From the NCBI RefSeq assembly GCF_002929215.1, contig NZ_PJII01000006.1, forward strand, positions 62,001-126,000: 64,000 nucleotides of DNA. Direction: 5' to 3'. Shown here piece by piece: positions 55,018 through 64,000 of this stretch. Each line of letters begins with the position of its first letter. The stretch's first letter is position 1. The stretch comes from Arthrobacter sp. ZGTC412. Its GTDB lineage: Bacteria; Actinomycetota; Actinomycetes; Actinomycetales; Micrococcaceae. The translations under genes and the position numbers were made by a program. Below the pieces are notes generated by a model that did not search any database, was not told where the DNA came from, and was given only the letters and a program-made list of their open reading frames with translations.

Positions 55018-56013
55018 ATGGAATGGCAGCGGGACATCTTGGGCGAGGAATTCGAGTCCCATGCCTTCACCGCCGCCGGAGATGACGGTGTGGAGCGGAC
55101 CGCCACCCTAGTACGGTTCCGGCCTGCCGTAGCTGAAGTCTTCCCCTCGTCCGGGCTCCGCAGGGCGGTCCTCTTCCTGCACGGCTGGAGTGACTATTTC
55201 TTCAACGTGGACCTTGCCCGCTTCTGGTCCTCGGCCGGCTATGACTTCTACGCACTGGACATGCACAACCACGGCCGCAGCCTGCGTCCGGAGTCTCCGG
55301 GCGGTTACGTCTCGAACCTCGCCGACTATGACGCCGAGATTGACATGGCGGGCCGCCTGATCCGCCAGGGGGGTGTTACCCGTCCGCTCACCCTGATGGG
55401 GCATTCAACAGGAGGGCTGGTGGCGGCCCTGTGGGCCAGCAGGCATCCCGGGGCGGTGTCGCAGCTCATCCTCAACAGCCCATGGCTGGAAATGCATGGA
55501 AGCGCGCTGGTCCGGCGCGCGGCCTCAAGCATGGTGGGACCGGTGGCCCGCTTCCGGCCCGAGGCTGTGCTGAGGCTTCCGGAACGGGGTTTCTACTGGC
55601 GCACCATCAGCAATTCTGCGGACGGGGAATGGTCGCTGGATGACCGCTACCGTCCACCCATGGCGTTCCCGGTGCGCGCCGGTTGGCTCAGCGCGGTACT
55701 CGCGGGCCACACCAAGGTGGCACGGGGCCTCAACATCGAGGTGCCCATCCTGGTGCTGCTCTCCCGGGGAAGTGCGAACGGGCTCTTCTGGTCCGAAGAG
55801 ATGCGGCGGACGGACGCTGTCCTTGACGTCAACGTTATTGCTGCCCGTGCCCTCACCTTGGGGCGCACAGTGACGGTCGAACGGATCGAGGGTGCCCTGC
55901 ACGATGTGTTCCTCTCCCCCGCCGCCGTGCGCGCCGACGCCTACGCGCGGCTGGCGCGCTGGCTCCGCGCCTACGGGGACCTGGCAGAGGGAGAAAGTCC
56001 GCAACAGCCCTGA
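55018..56013 (+). CDS. alpha/beta hydrolase (monoacylglycerol lipase-like)
   Basis: This 331-residue serine hydrolase has the nucleophile elbow GHSTGG with S130, the oxyanion segment [32 protein letters not shown], and a late ALHDVF with the catalytic His. Lid residues are not obvious. It resembles lysophospholipase/monoacylglycerol lipase proteins; the substrate is unknown. TAGCAT lies six bases before ATG 55018, indicating a leaderless mRNA. It is divergent from pyrD. Confidence 0.85.
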   Translation: MEWQRDILGEEFESHAFTAAGDDGVERTATLVRFRPAVAEVFPSSGLRRAVLFLHGWSDYFFNVDLARFWSSAGYDFYALDMHNHGRSLRPESPGGYVSNLADYDAEIDMAGRLIRQGGVTRPLTLMGHSTGGLVAALWASRHPGAVSQLILNSPWLEMHGSALVRRAASSMVGPVARFRPEAVLRLPERGFYWRTISNSADGEWSLDDRYRPPMAFPVRAGWLSAVLAGHTKVARGLNIEVPILVLLSRGSANGLFWSEEMRRTDAVLDVNVIAARALTLGRTVTVERIEGALHDVFLSPAAVRADAYARLARWLRAYGDLAEGESPQQP

Positions 56014-56035
56014 ACGGGCCATGTTCCTGACCGTG

Positions 56036-56878
56036 CTACTGCGCCGGGCCCGCCCCGTTGACAGGCTTCGCCGCGTCCACTGCGCCGCCATACCTGCGGT
56101 CCCGCTGGGCGTATTCTTCCACTGCCGCCCACAGCGTCCTGCGGTCGACGTCAGGCCAGAGGGTGTCCATAAAGACGAACTCGGCATAGGCGGACTGCCA
56201 GAGCAGGAAGTTGGAGAGCCGCTGCTCCCCCGAGCTGCGCAGGAAAAGGTCCACGTCCGGAAGGTCCGGCTCATCGAGGTACTTTTGGATGGTGCGTTCG
56301 CTGATGGCACCGGGCTTGAGCCTGCCGGCAGCAACTTCGGCGGCAATGGCTGAGACGGCGTCCGTGATTTCCGCCCTGCCGCCGTAATTAACACACATGG
56401 TCAACGTGCAGGTGCTGTTGCCGGCGGTGAACTCTTCAGCCTCTTCAAGCTCCCGGATCACCGAGCCCCAGAGCCGCGGCCGCCGTCCGGACCACCGGAC
56501 CCGTACGCCCCATTCGTCCAGCTGGTTCCGCTGCCTTCGGAGCACATCCTTGTTAAATCCCATGAGGAAGCGGACTTCCTCCGGGGAGCGGCGCCAGTTC
56601 TCCGTGGAGAAGGCATAGACACTGACGTACTCAACGCCCAGCTCGATTGCCCCTGCCATGACGTCCAGCAGGGCAGGCTCGCCGGCCTTATGGCCTTCTA
56701 TCCTCGGCAGTCCGCGCTGGTTTGCCCACCGGCCGTTGCCGTCCATCACAATGGCGACATGCCGGGGTATGAATTCCGCCGGGATGGAAGGTGCCACCGC
56801 GCCTGATGAATGCGGGTACGGGGCAACCACCGGCTGGCTGCGCTTTCGGGGTGCGTTGTTCTTTTTTCCCAGGGCCAC
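56036..56878 (-). CDS. uppS: undecaprenyl-diphosphate synthase-type isoprenyl transferase
   Basis: This cis-prenyl transferase builds the C55 carrier for cell-wall synthesis. The 280-residue protein has an N-terminal basic extension, the catalytic D46 in [23 protein letters not shown], the [11 protein letters not shown] segment, and [20 protein letters not shown] in the last third. In Arthrobacter relatives the Z-chain length must be checked by assay. recO lies two bases upstream in the same direction, so they are co-transcribed. Confidence 0.93.
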   Translation of the reverse strand: MALGKKNNAPRKRSQPVVAPYPHSSGAVAPSIPAEFIPRHVAIVMDGNGRWANQRGLPRIEGHKAGEPALLDVMAGAIELGVEYVSVYAFSTENWRRSPEEVRFLMGFNKDVLRRQRNQLDEWGVRVRWSGRRPRLWGSVIRELEEAEEFTAGNSTCTLTMCVNYGGRAEITDAVSAIAAEVAAGRLKPGAISERTIQKYLDEPDLPDVDLFLRSSGEQRLSNFLLWQSAYAEFVFMDTLWPDVDRRTLWAAVEEYAQRDRRYGGAVDAAKPVNGAGPAQ

Positions 56879-56880
56879 TG

Positions 56881-57633
56881 TCAGCTGCGCTCCACATGTT
56901 TGAGGGACTTCAGTACTCGTTCAAGATGCCATTGCAGGTAGGCGGCCACCAGGCCGGCGGCCTCCTTGCGGTGCAGGGGCAAGGAAGCATCCGCGGTGGC
57001 CCAGGCACCGGTGAGCAGCGCCGCGAGCAGCACCACTGTTTCCGGCGCGGGTGCCGGTGACCCGGGAGGCCGGCAGCCGGGGCAGACCATCCCACCGAGA
57101 GGCGCGGAAAAGGCACTGTGCGGGCCCGGCAGCCCGCAGCGGGCGCAATCCGTGAAGCTGGGCGCCCAACCGCCGGTGGCGAGTGCCCGCAGCAGGTAGG
57201 AATCAAGGATCAGCCCGGCGGCATGTTCGTTCCGGCTCAGCGACGCCAGGGCGCCGACCAGCAGGTTGTACTGGGCGGTTCCGGATTCGCCGTCGACGTC
57301 GGTGAGCTTTTCCGCCGTCTCCGTCATAGCGGCAGCTACGGTGTAGCGGCCGTAGTCGGACGCGATGTCTCCGCCGTAGGCCCCTTTGGCCACGGCCTGG
57401 GTGACGATGTCCAGCGTTTTTCCGGATACAAGCTGCAGGTCCGCCACCATAAAGGGCTCAAGGCGCGCGCCGAAGCGGCTGCTGGTGCGCCGGACTCCTT
57501 TTGCGACAGCACGGACCTGGCCGTGGTGTTTGGTCAGCAGCGTGATGATGCGGTCCGCCTCACCCAGTTTGTGGGTACGGAGCACGACCGCGTCGTCCCG
57601 GTACGCGCGGGAAGCGAAAGAGGGTTGGGCCAC
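56881..57633 (-). CDS. recO: DNA repair protein RecO
   Basis: RecO anneals single strands and loads RecA at gaps. The 250 residues have an N-terminal OB fold ([22 protein letters not shown]), the helical domain, and a C-terminal zinc ribbon ([14 protein letters not shown], then CPGCRPP). GTG 57633 is preceded by AAAGG; the longer frame upstream lacks similarity. It is followed by uppS after two bases. leuA lies just upstream, the usual actinobacterial order leuA-recO-uppS. Confidence 0.92.
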   Translation of the reverse strand: MAQPSFASRAYRDDAVVLRTHKLGEADRIITLLTKHHGQVRAVAKGVRRTSSRFGARLEPFMVADLQLVSGKTLDIVTQAVAKGAYGGDIASDYGRYTVAAAMTETAEKLTDVDGESGTAQYNLLVGALASLSRNEHAAGLILDSYLLRALATGGWAPSFTDCARCGLPGPHSAFSAPLGGMVCPGCRPPGSPAPAPETVVLLAALLTGAWATADASLPLHRKEAAGLVAAYLQWHLERVLKSLKHVERS

Positions 57634-57731
57634 GCCTTTATCTTCCCATCCTTTGCGGGCACTGCCCTGCCGGACCATCGGACGGGGTGCCGTTGTGCCG
57701 CCGGGCGAATCCGGCGGCACAACCCGATGCC

Positions 57732-59552
<1,821 letters not shown>

Positions 59553-59580
<28 letters not shown>

Positions 59581-59609
59581 CAGCTAAGAAGAAGAAGCTC
59601 TGCACGCAC
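59553..59609 (-). CDS. leuL: leucine leader peptide of leuA (LeuL)
   Basis: On the minus strand a frame beginning GTG at 59609 (or ATG at 59612, same frame) reads MRAELLLLSCRGEASDAI and ends TAG. Four successive Leu codons are all CTT, uncommon in this GC-rich genome. TACTCT at 59621-59616 lies six bases before the GTG, so it is likely leaderless. The stop is 82 bases from the leuA start. Leucine leader peptides before leuA have been predicted in other actinobacteria, so the role (leucine-dependent attenuation) is an inference from this pattern. Confidence 0.75.
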
Positions 59610-59721
59610 CATTTGAGAGTAACACGGGTGCGTAAGATGAAAGGGCTGTACCGTCCGTTACGTCCACCATGCAGACGCCGACCGGTATTTGTCGACGTCG
59701 TCTGCGTAAAAAGGAGCTCTC

Positions 59722-61674
59722 GTGCCCATTTCGGGGATCGACCTGTCCACCTTTGATAACACCGTCCGGCCGCAGGATGACCTCTACCAGCACGTGAACG
59801 GCGCCTGGCTGAAGGCTACCGAAATTCCCGATGACCGGCCCCTTGAGGGCACATTCACCGCTTTGCGGGACGGTTCTGAAATCGCCGTCCGCGACATCAT
59901 CGAAGAAGCAGCGGCGAAGGGCGCGTCCGCCAGCGGCATCGAGCAGAAGGTCGGAGACCTCTACAACAGCTTCATGGACGAAGCTGCAGTGGAAGCCAAG
60001 GGCATGGAACCGGTCCGCCAGCGGCTCGCGGACGTTTTTGCCACCACTTCCGTGACCGACCTGATTGCACTCGCAGGCCGCCTGTTCCGGGCTGATGTAA
60101 ACGGACTCTTCTACATCTACCCCGCTCCGGACGCCGGCAACCCGGACAGGGTCCTTCTCTACACCGGCCAGGGCGGTCTCGGACTGCCCGACGAGTCCTA
60201 CTACCGCGAAGAAAAGTTCGCACCGATGGTCGCCGCCTATGGCGCACACGTCAAGACGATGCTTGGCCTGGCAGGCATTCCGGACGCGGATGCTGCTGCC
60301 GGGCGGGTGGTAGCACTCGAGACCAAGCTGGCGTCCCACCATTGGGATAACGTCACCCTTCGGGATCCGCAAAAGACATACAACCTGAAGTCCGCGGACG
60401 AGGCCTCCGCCCTGTTCCCGCTGCTTCCAACCTGGTTCGACGCCGCAGGAATTGATGAGGAGAAGCGGCAGGAGATCGTGGTGAGCACTCCCCCGTTCTT
60501 CCACGGCGCCGCCGGCCTTCTTGAGTCCGAACCGCTGGCTTACTGGCAGGAATGGCTGGCCATGCGGGTTGTCAGCGCCGCAGCCCCCTACCTGTCCTCG
60601 GCCTTCGTTGACGCCAACTTCGCGTTCTACGGAACCACCATCAGCGGCACCCCACGGAACAAGGACCGCTGGAAGCGCGGCGTGGGCGTGGTGGAAGGCG
60701 GCCTCGGCGAAGCGGTGGGACAGATCTATGTTGCGCGGCACTTCCCCGAAACACACAAGGCCCGCATGCAGGCGCTCGTCGCCAACCTTATTGAGGCCTA
60801 CCGCCGGAGCATTACCGCCGTCGGCTGGATGGGCGAGGACACCAAGGCCGAGGCACTGCGGAAGCTGGAGGGGTTCCGGGCCAAAATCGGTTACCCGGAG
60901 GAGTGGATCGACTACTCCGCAGTGCAGATCGACCCCGCCGATCTGCTGGGCAACGTGGAACGGGCACACAATGCCGACGTCGACCGGCACCTTGATGAGG
61001 TGGGCAAGCCGGTGGACCGCAACAAGTGGCTGATGACCCCGCAAACGGTCAACGCCTATTACCACCCGATGATGAACGAAATTGTCTTCCCGGCGGCGAT
61101 CCTCCAGCCCCCGTTTTTCACTGCCGACGCGGATGACGCCGTGAACTATGGCGGCATCGGGGCAGTCATCGGGCACGAAATCGGCCACGGGTTTGACGAC
61201 CAGGGGTCACAGTTCGACGGAAGCGGGGCGCTGCGGAACTGGTGGACCGACGAGGACCGCCAGGCCTTTGAAAAGCTCACCGCCAAACTGGTGGCACAAT
61301 ACGATGCACTTTCCCCGTACGCTGCGCCGGGACACAACGTCAACGGACGCCTCACGCTCGGCGAAAACATCGGCGACCTCGCCGGACTTGCCATCGCCTA
61401 CAAGGCCTACCTGATCAGTCTCGACGGCAAGGAACCCGAGGTCCAGGATGGCCTCACGGGGCACCAGCGCTTCTTTGCGTCCTGGGCAGCAGGCTGGCGG
61501 CAGGTGATCCGGACCGAGGAAGCCATCCGCAGGCTGGCAACGGACCCGCATTCGCCCAACGAGTTCCGGACCAATGCGATCGTCAAGAACCTGGACGCCT
61601 TCCACGACGCCTTTGAGGTCACCGACCAGGACGGCATGTGGATATCGCCGGAGGAGCGCGTCAGCATCTGGTGA
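59722..61674 (+). CDS. M13-family metalloendopeptidase (PepO-like)
   Basis: This 650-residue cytosolic enzyme has the zinc motif HEIGH (H485, E486, H489) in GHEIGHGFDDQG and the third ligand E548 with D552 in GENIGDLAG. NAYYHPMMNEIVFPA comes before, and VKNLDAFHDAFEV near the end. No signal peptide, so it resembles bacterial PepO oligopeptidases more than neprilysin. GTG 59722 follows AAGGAG by 8 bases. It is divergent from leuA. A long antisense frame on the other strand is a shadow. Confidence 0.92.
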   Translation: MPISGIDLSTFDNTVRPQDDLYQHVNGAWLKATEIPDDRPLEGTFTALRDGSEIAVRDIIEEAAAKGASASGIEQKVGDLYNSFMDEAAVEAKGMEPVRQRLADVFATTSVTDLIALAGRLFRADVNGLFYIYPAPDAGNPDRVLLYTGQGGLGLPDESYYREEKFAPMVAAYGAHVKTMLGLAGIPDADAAAGRVVALETKLASHHWDNVTLRDPQKTYNLKSADEASALFPLLPTWFDAAGIDEEKRQEIVVSTPPFFHGAAGLLESEPLAYWQEWLAMRVVSAAAPYLSSAFVDANFAFYGTTISGTPRNKDRWKRGVGVVEGGLGEAVGQIYVARHFPETHKARMQALVANLIEAYRRSITAVGWMGEDTKAEALRKLEGFRAKIGYPEEWIDYSAVQIDPADLLGNVERAHNADVDRHLDEVGKPVDRNKWLMTPQTVNAYYHPMMNEIVFPAAILQPPFFTADADDAVNYGGIGAVIGHEIGHGFDDQGSQFDGSGALRNWWTDEDRQAFEKLTAKLVAQYDALSPYAAPGHNVNGRLTLGENIGDLAGLAIAYKAYLISLDGKEPEVQDGLTGHQRFFASWAAGWRQVIRTEEAIRRLATDPHSPNEFRTNAIVKNLDAFHDAFEVTDQDGMWISPEERVSIW

Positions 61675-61680
61675 CAAACA

Positions 61681-61722
61681 AAACTGGGGCCCACCGTTGC
61701 TACTCACGGCGGGCCCCAGTTT
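61681..61722. terminator. bidirectional terminator
   Basis: A stem beginning AAACTGGGGCCCACCGT with one mismatch and an eight-base loop lies between the M13 gene and the convergent LCP gene. Confidence 0.8.
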
Positions 61723-61747
61723 ATTTGACGCTTAAAGGCGTCGTTGG

Positions 61748-63322
61748 CTAGCTGGGCACGATGAGGAACGGGTTGGCCGGTTGGCAAAGGGTGTCCCCGG
61801 CTGTCTGGTTGACGACGTCTTTCGGCAGCGCCACCGAGCCGCCGTAAGTGGCACCTGAGGTGAAGTCGGTACCCAGGTAAACCTGGACACCGGACACTGC
61901 CGGAGCCAGCAGCGTCTGCGCCGCCGGGATTTTGAGCATCGCCGCAACGTCAACTGCCACGTCCTCGAAGCCGGCGCCATAGTAGACAGCGGACTGTTCC
62001 ACGGCCGTCGCCTCAAACTGTGCCGCCTGCGAGAATCCGCCGCCAATCAGGGCCTGCAGAATTTCCTGTGCCCGCCCTGGCACGCCGCTGCCGTTGGCCA
62101 CCGTGACAGGCTGGATCGCCTTGTCGTAGGGCGGCAGCGGAGGAGCCGTCTTACTGGGAGCCGCCGTGGGTGGAGCAGCGGTTTTTGAGGGCGCAGGTGT
62201 GGCCGGCGCGGTGGGGTCGGTCAGGTCAATATCCTGCCGCATCGCGGCGAATAACTGGGAGCCGGCCGGTTCGGCGATCTGGAGCCTGTTCGGGTCAATA
62301 AGGGCGGGCGTGGTGGGAACCGCCGCGAACGCGACCTTGCTGATGTCGATGTCCTTGAGCCGGTTGCCGATGGTGAGCAGGCTGGGAACTGACGCCAGCC
62401 CCTCGTCCACCGTGAGGTTCTGCGTGACGACATCGGCGATCTTCAGCATCTTGCCGGGGTCGGACAGGGTTCCCTCATCTTTGATCTTCCGCGTCAGGGA
62501 GGACAGGAACCCCTGCTGGGCCTTGATGCGTCCCAAGTCGCCGCCATCGGCAAATGCATGGCGGGTCCGCAGGAAGGCGAGGGCCATCTCACCCTCAACC
62601 GCGGACGTGCCTTTGGGGAGCCGGAGCCCGGAATCGGGATCATGGACCGCGTCACTGATGCATACGTTCACGCCGCCCACTGCCTTGGAGAGTTCCTTCA
62701 CTGCATTGAAGTCGGCCATCATGAAGTGGTCCACTTCCAGTCCGGTCAGCTGGTTTACGGTGTCCACGGCGCAGCCAATACCGGCCTCGTTCATCGCTTC
62801 GTTGATCATCACACCGCTCCGGGCGGGAAAAGTCTGCTTGGTCTCCCCGTCCGTGCACTCGGGAATGTCCACCAGCAGGTCGCGCGGGAAACTGATGACA
62901 CTGACGCGCTTGTTGTCCTCGGAAATGTCCATCAGCATCATGACGTCGGACTTGCCGTATCCCTTGGAATCGTCCGCGTTGCCGTACCCGGCGTTCTTGC
63001 CGTCGCGGGTGTCCGAGCCCAGGATCAGGATCTGCATCCGCCCGGTCGCTTCGCTCACCGGTTCGGCGTTGCCACCGCCCGCATTCAACGGAGCTTTGGA
63101 GAGGTTGTTCTGGAGACGCAAAAACCAGAATCCCGCGAACGCTAGGGCACCCACGAGGGCCACCGACAGCACGCCTGTGGTGATTTTCAGCCACAGCGGC
63201 ATCCTGCGGAAAGGGCCAAGGTGGCGGGCGGCTCCAACGGTGCCATCCTCCGCGTGCCGGAATACCGGTCCCCCAGCTGACACGTCAGCTCCGTTTTCGC
63301 GCTTATCGCGGCCTCGCCCCAC
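61748..63322 (-). CDS. LytR-CpsA-Psr (LCP) cell-wall ligase with LytR_C domain
   Basis: LCP proteins transfer lipid-linked polymers such as teichoic acid or arabinogalactan-type glycans to peptidoglycan. The 524-residue protein has a basic cytoplasmic tail, a membrane helix (about 44-68), the LCP domain with ILGSDTRDGKN, SFPRDLLVDIP and FLRTRHAFADGGDLGRIKAQQ, a Pro/Thr/Ala linker near 365-400, and a C-terminal LytR_C domain (VANGSGVPGRAQEILQALI). AGGAAGG precedes GTG 63322. Substrate polymer unknown. Confidence 0.9.
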   Translation of the reverse strand: MGRGRDKRENGADVSAGGPVFRHAEDGTVGAARHLGPFRRMPLWLKITTGVLSVALVGALAFAGFWFLRLQNNLSKAPLNAGGGNAEPVSEATGRMQILILGSDTRDGKNAGYGNADDSKGYGKSDVMMLMDISEDNKRVSVISFPRDLLVDIPECTDGETKQTFPARSGVMINEAMNEAGIGCAVDTVNQLTGLEVDHFMMADFNAVKELSKAVGGVNVCISDAVHDPDSGLRLPKGTSAVEGEMALAFLRTRHAFADGGDLGRIKAQQGFLSSLTRKIKDEGTLSDPGKMLKIADVVTQNLTVDEGLASVPSLLTIGNRLKDIDISKVAFAAVPTTPALIDPNRLQIAEPAGSQLFAAMRQDIDLTDPTAPATPAPSKTAAPPTAAPSKTAPPLPPYDKAIQPVTVANGSGVPGRAQEILQALIGGGFSQAAQFEATAVEQSAVYYGAGFEDVAVDVAAMLKIPAAQTLLAPAVSGVQVYLGTDFTSGATYGGSVALPKDVVNQTAGDTLCQPANPFLIVPS

Positions 63323-63418
63323 GTGGTGAACCTTCCTCTAGATTCTGAATTCGGTCCATTTTAGTGGCCCAGGCTGGGAAATCCCCGGACGGCCCCGCGG
63401 CCGCACGTCTTTTATTCG

Positions 63419-64000
63419 TCAGAAGCCCAGCTTGACCAGCTGTTTCGGATCCCGCTGCCAGTCCTTGGCCACCTTCACGTGCAGGTCAAGGTAGATGCGG
63501 GTCCCCAGCAGCGCCTCGATTCCCTTGCGTGCGTTCGTGCCTACTTCACGCAGCCGGCTGCCGCCCTTGCCGATGATGATGGCCTTCTGCGACGGCCGTT
63601 CGACGTAAAGGTTCACGCGCACATCGAGCAGGGGGCTGTCGTCAGGACGGTCTTCCCGGGGCACGATCTCTTCGACCACCACCGCCAGGGAATGCGGCAG
63701 TTCGTCCCGGACGCCTTCCAGCGCCGCTTCCCGGACCAGCTCGGCGACCATAACGGCTTCAGGCTCGTCGGTCAGCTCGCCGTCCGGGTAGAGCGGGGGC
63801 GACGGCGGCATGTGGCTGATCAGTACGTCAGCTACGGTTTTGACCTGGAAGCCGTCGGCGGCAGACACCGGAACAATGTCCTTCCAGCCTTCCTCCCCCA
63901 GCACTTCCCGCCCCAGCGCAGCGACAGCCAGCAGCTGCTCGGTCAGCGCCTGCCGGTCGACCAGATCCGTTTTGGTGACAATGGCAATGACAGGCTGTCG
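63419..64000 (-). CDS. era: GTPase Era (3' part; 5' end outside window)
   Basis: Era assists 30S ribosome assembly by binding the 3' end of 16S rRNA. The visible 193 residues start in the GTPase domain with the G4 motif TKTD. They then show the VPVSAADGFQV G5-like region, and the C-terminal KH domain with KAIIIGKGGSRLREVGTNA and IEALLGTRIYLDLHVKVAKDW. The gene continues beyond 64000 on the minus strand. The order era, LCP, M13, leuA, recO, uppS keeps the usual era-leuA-recO-uppS cluster with two inserted genes. Confidence 0.95.
   Translation of the reverse strand, partial: RQPVIAIVTKTDLVDRQALTEQLLAVAALGREVLGEEGWKDIVPVSAADGFQVKTVADVLISHMPPSPPLYPDGELTDEPEAVMVAELVREAALEGVRDELPHSLAVVVEEIVPREDRPDDSPLLDVRVNLYVERPSQKAIIIGKGGSRLREVGTNARKGIEALLGTRIYLDLHVKVAKDWQRDPKQLVKLGF

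Noticed and set aside
59693-59715. A sequence resembling the PafBC-dependent damage promoter (TTGTCGACG...) before the M13 gene
   Set aside because: The right-hand half is not in the proper register and several positions differ.
59584-61188. A 534-codon open frame on the minus strand over the M13 gene
   Set aside because: The + strand protein has all M13 motifs; the antisense frame is open only because of high GC at codon third positions and shows no recognisable domain.
62166-63329. Long + strand open frame over the LCP gene
   Set aside because: The minus strand LCP domain is clear; this frame is a shadow.

Overview
The window is ordinary chromosomal DNA of a high-GC actinobacterium. The gene set points to Micrococcaceae (Arthrobacter or Pseudarthrobacter type). 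The evidence is a complete Pup-proteasome locus, mycothiol ligase MshC, RbpA, the actinobacterial bcc-aa3 respiratory genes (ctaE-qcrCAB and ctaCDF), a fused pafBC gene and frequent GTG/TTG starts. No phage, insertion sequence, CRISPR array, rRNA or replication origin was seen. The genus is an inference; no search could be run.

Layout. 1-3000: 3' part of a PheS-like synthetase homologue, a frameshifted GNAT acetyltransferase remnant, two small envelope proteins and tRNA-Leu(GAG). 3.1-12.4 kb: M20 peptidase, acyl-CoA dehydrogenase-like protein, DUF5703-type protein, aldo/keto reductase, uppP, mshC, PAC2 protein, HAD hydrolase and an M50 protease. 12.5-24 kb: trmI, then the Pup-proteasome block (arc/mpa, dop, pup, prcB, prcA, pafA), two FKBPs and pafBC. 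24-31 kb: tatA, tatC, helY, an amidohydrolase and a Ppm1-like glycosyltransferase. 31-41 kb: rbpA, an SPFH/NfeD pair, rlmA-like and def genes, a three-gene type III polyketide synthase cluster, VOC proteins and trpD. 42-51 kb: the respiratory genes with a DasR-like regulator and an HPr gene between them, then an erpA-like gene. 51.6-64 kb: M20 dipeptidase, DUF3043, pyrD, lipase-like hydrolase, uppS, recO, leuA with a leader peptide, M13 peptidase, LCP ligase and the 3' part of era.

How the genes work together. Dop activates Pup, PafA ligates it, Arc/Mpa unfolds the substrate and PrcAB degrades it; PafBC is a DNA-damage activator encoded beside them. CtaE, QcrC, QcrA, QcrB and CtaC, CtaD, CtaF make one respiratory supercomplex. 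UppS and UppP make and recycle undecaprenyl phosphate, which the LCP ligase and possibly Ppm1 pathways depend on.

The most interesting signals are regulatory. They are a leaderless Leu4 leader peptide with a long hairpin before leuA; a dre-type palindrome between the DasR-like gene and ptsH; a sigma-R-type promoter (GGAAC-N18-GTT) before rbpA; a TANNNT box 6-7 bases before the start codon of about seventeen genes, indicating leaderless mRNAs; and a 74-base near-perfect hairpin between erpA and ctaC. I did not find a clearly new multi-gene system. The closest candidates are the type III PKS cluster and the PheS/FDX-ACB protein.
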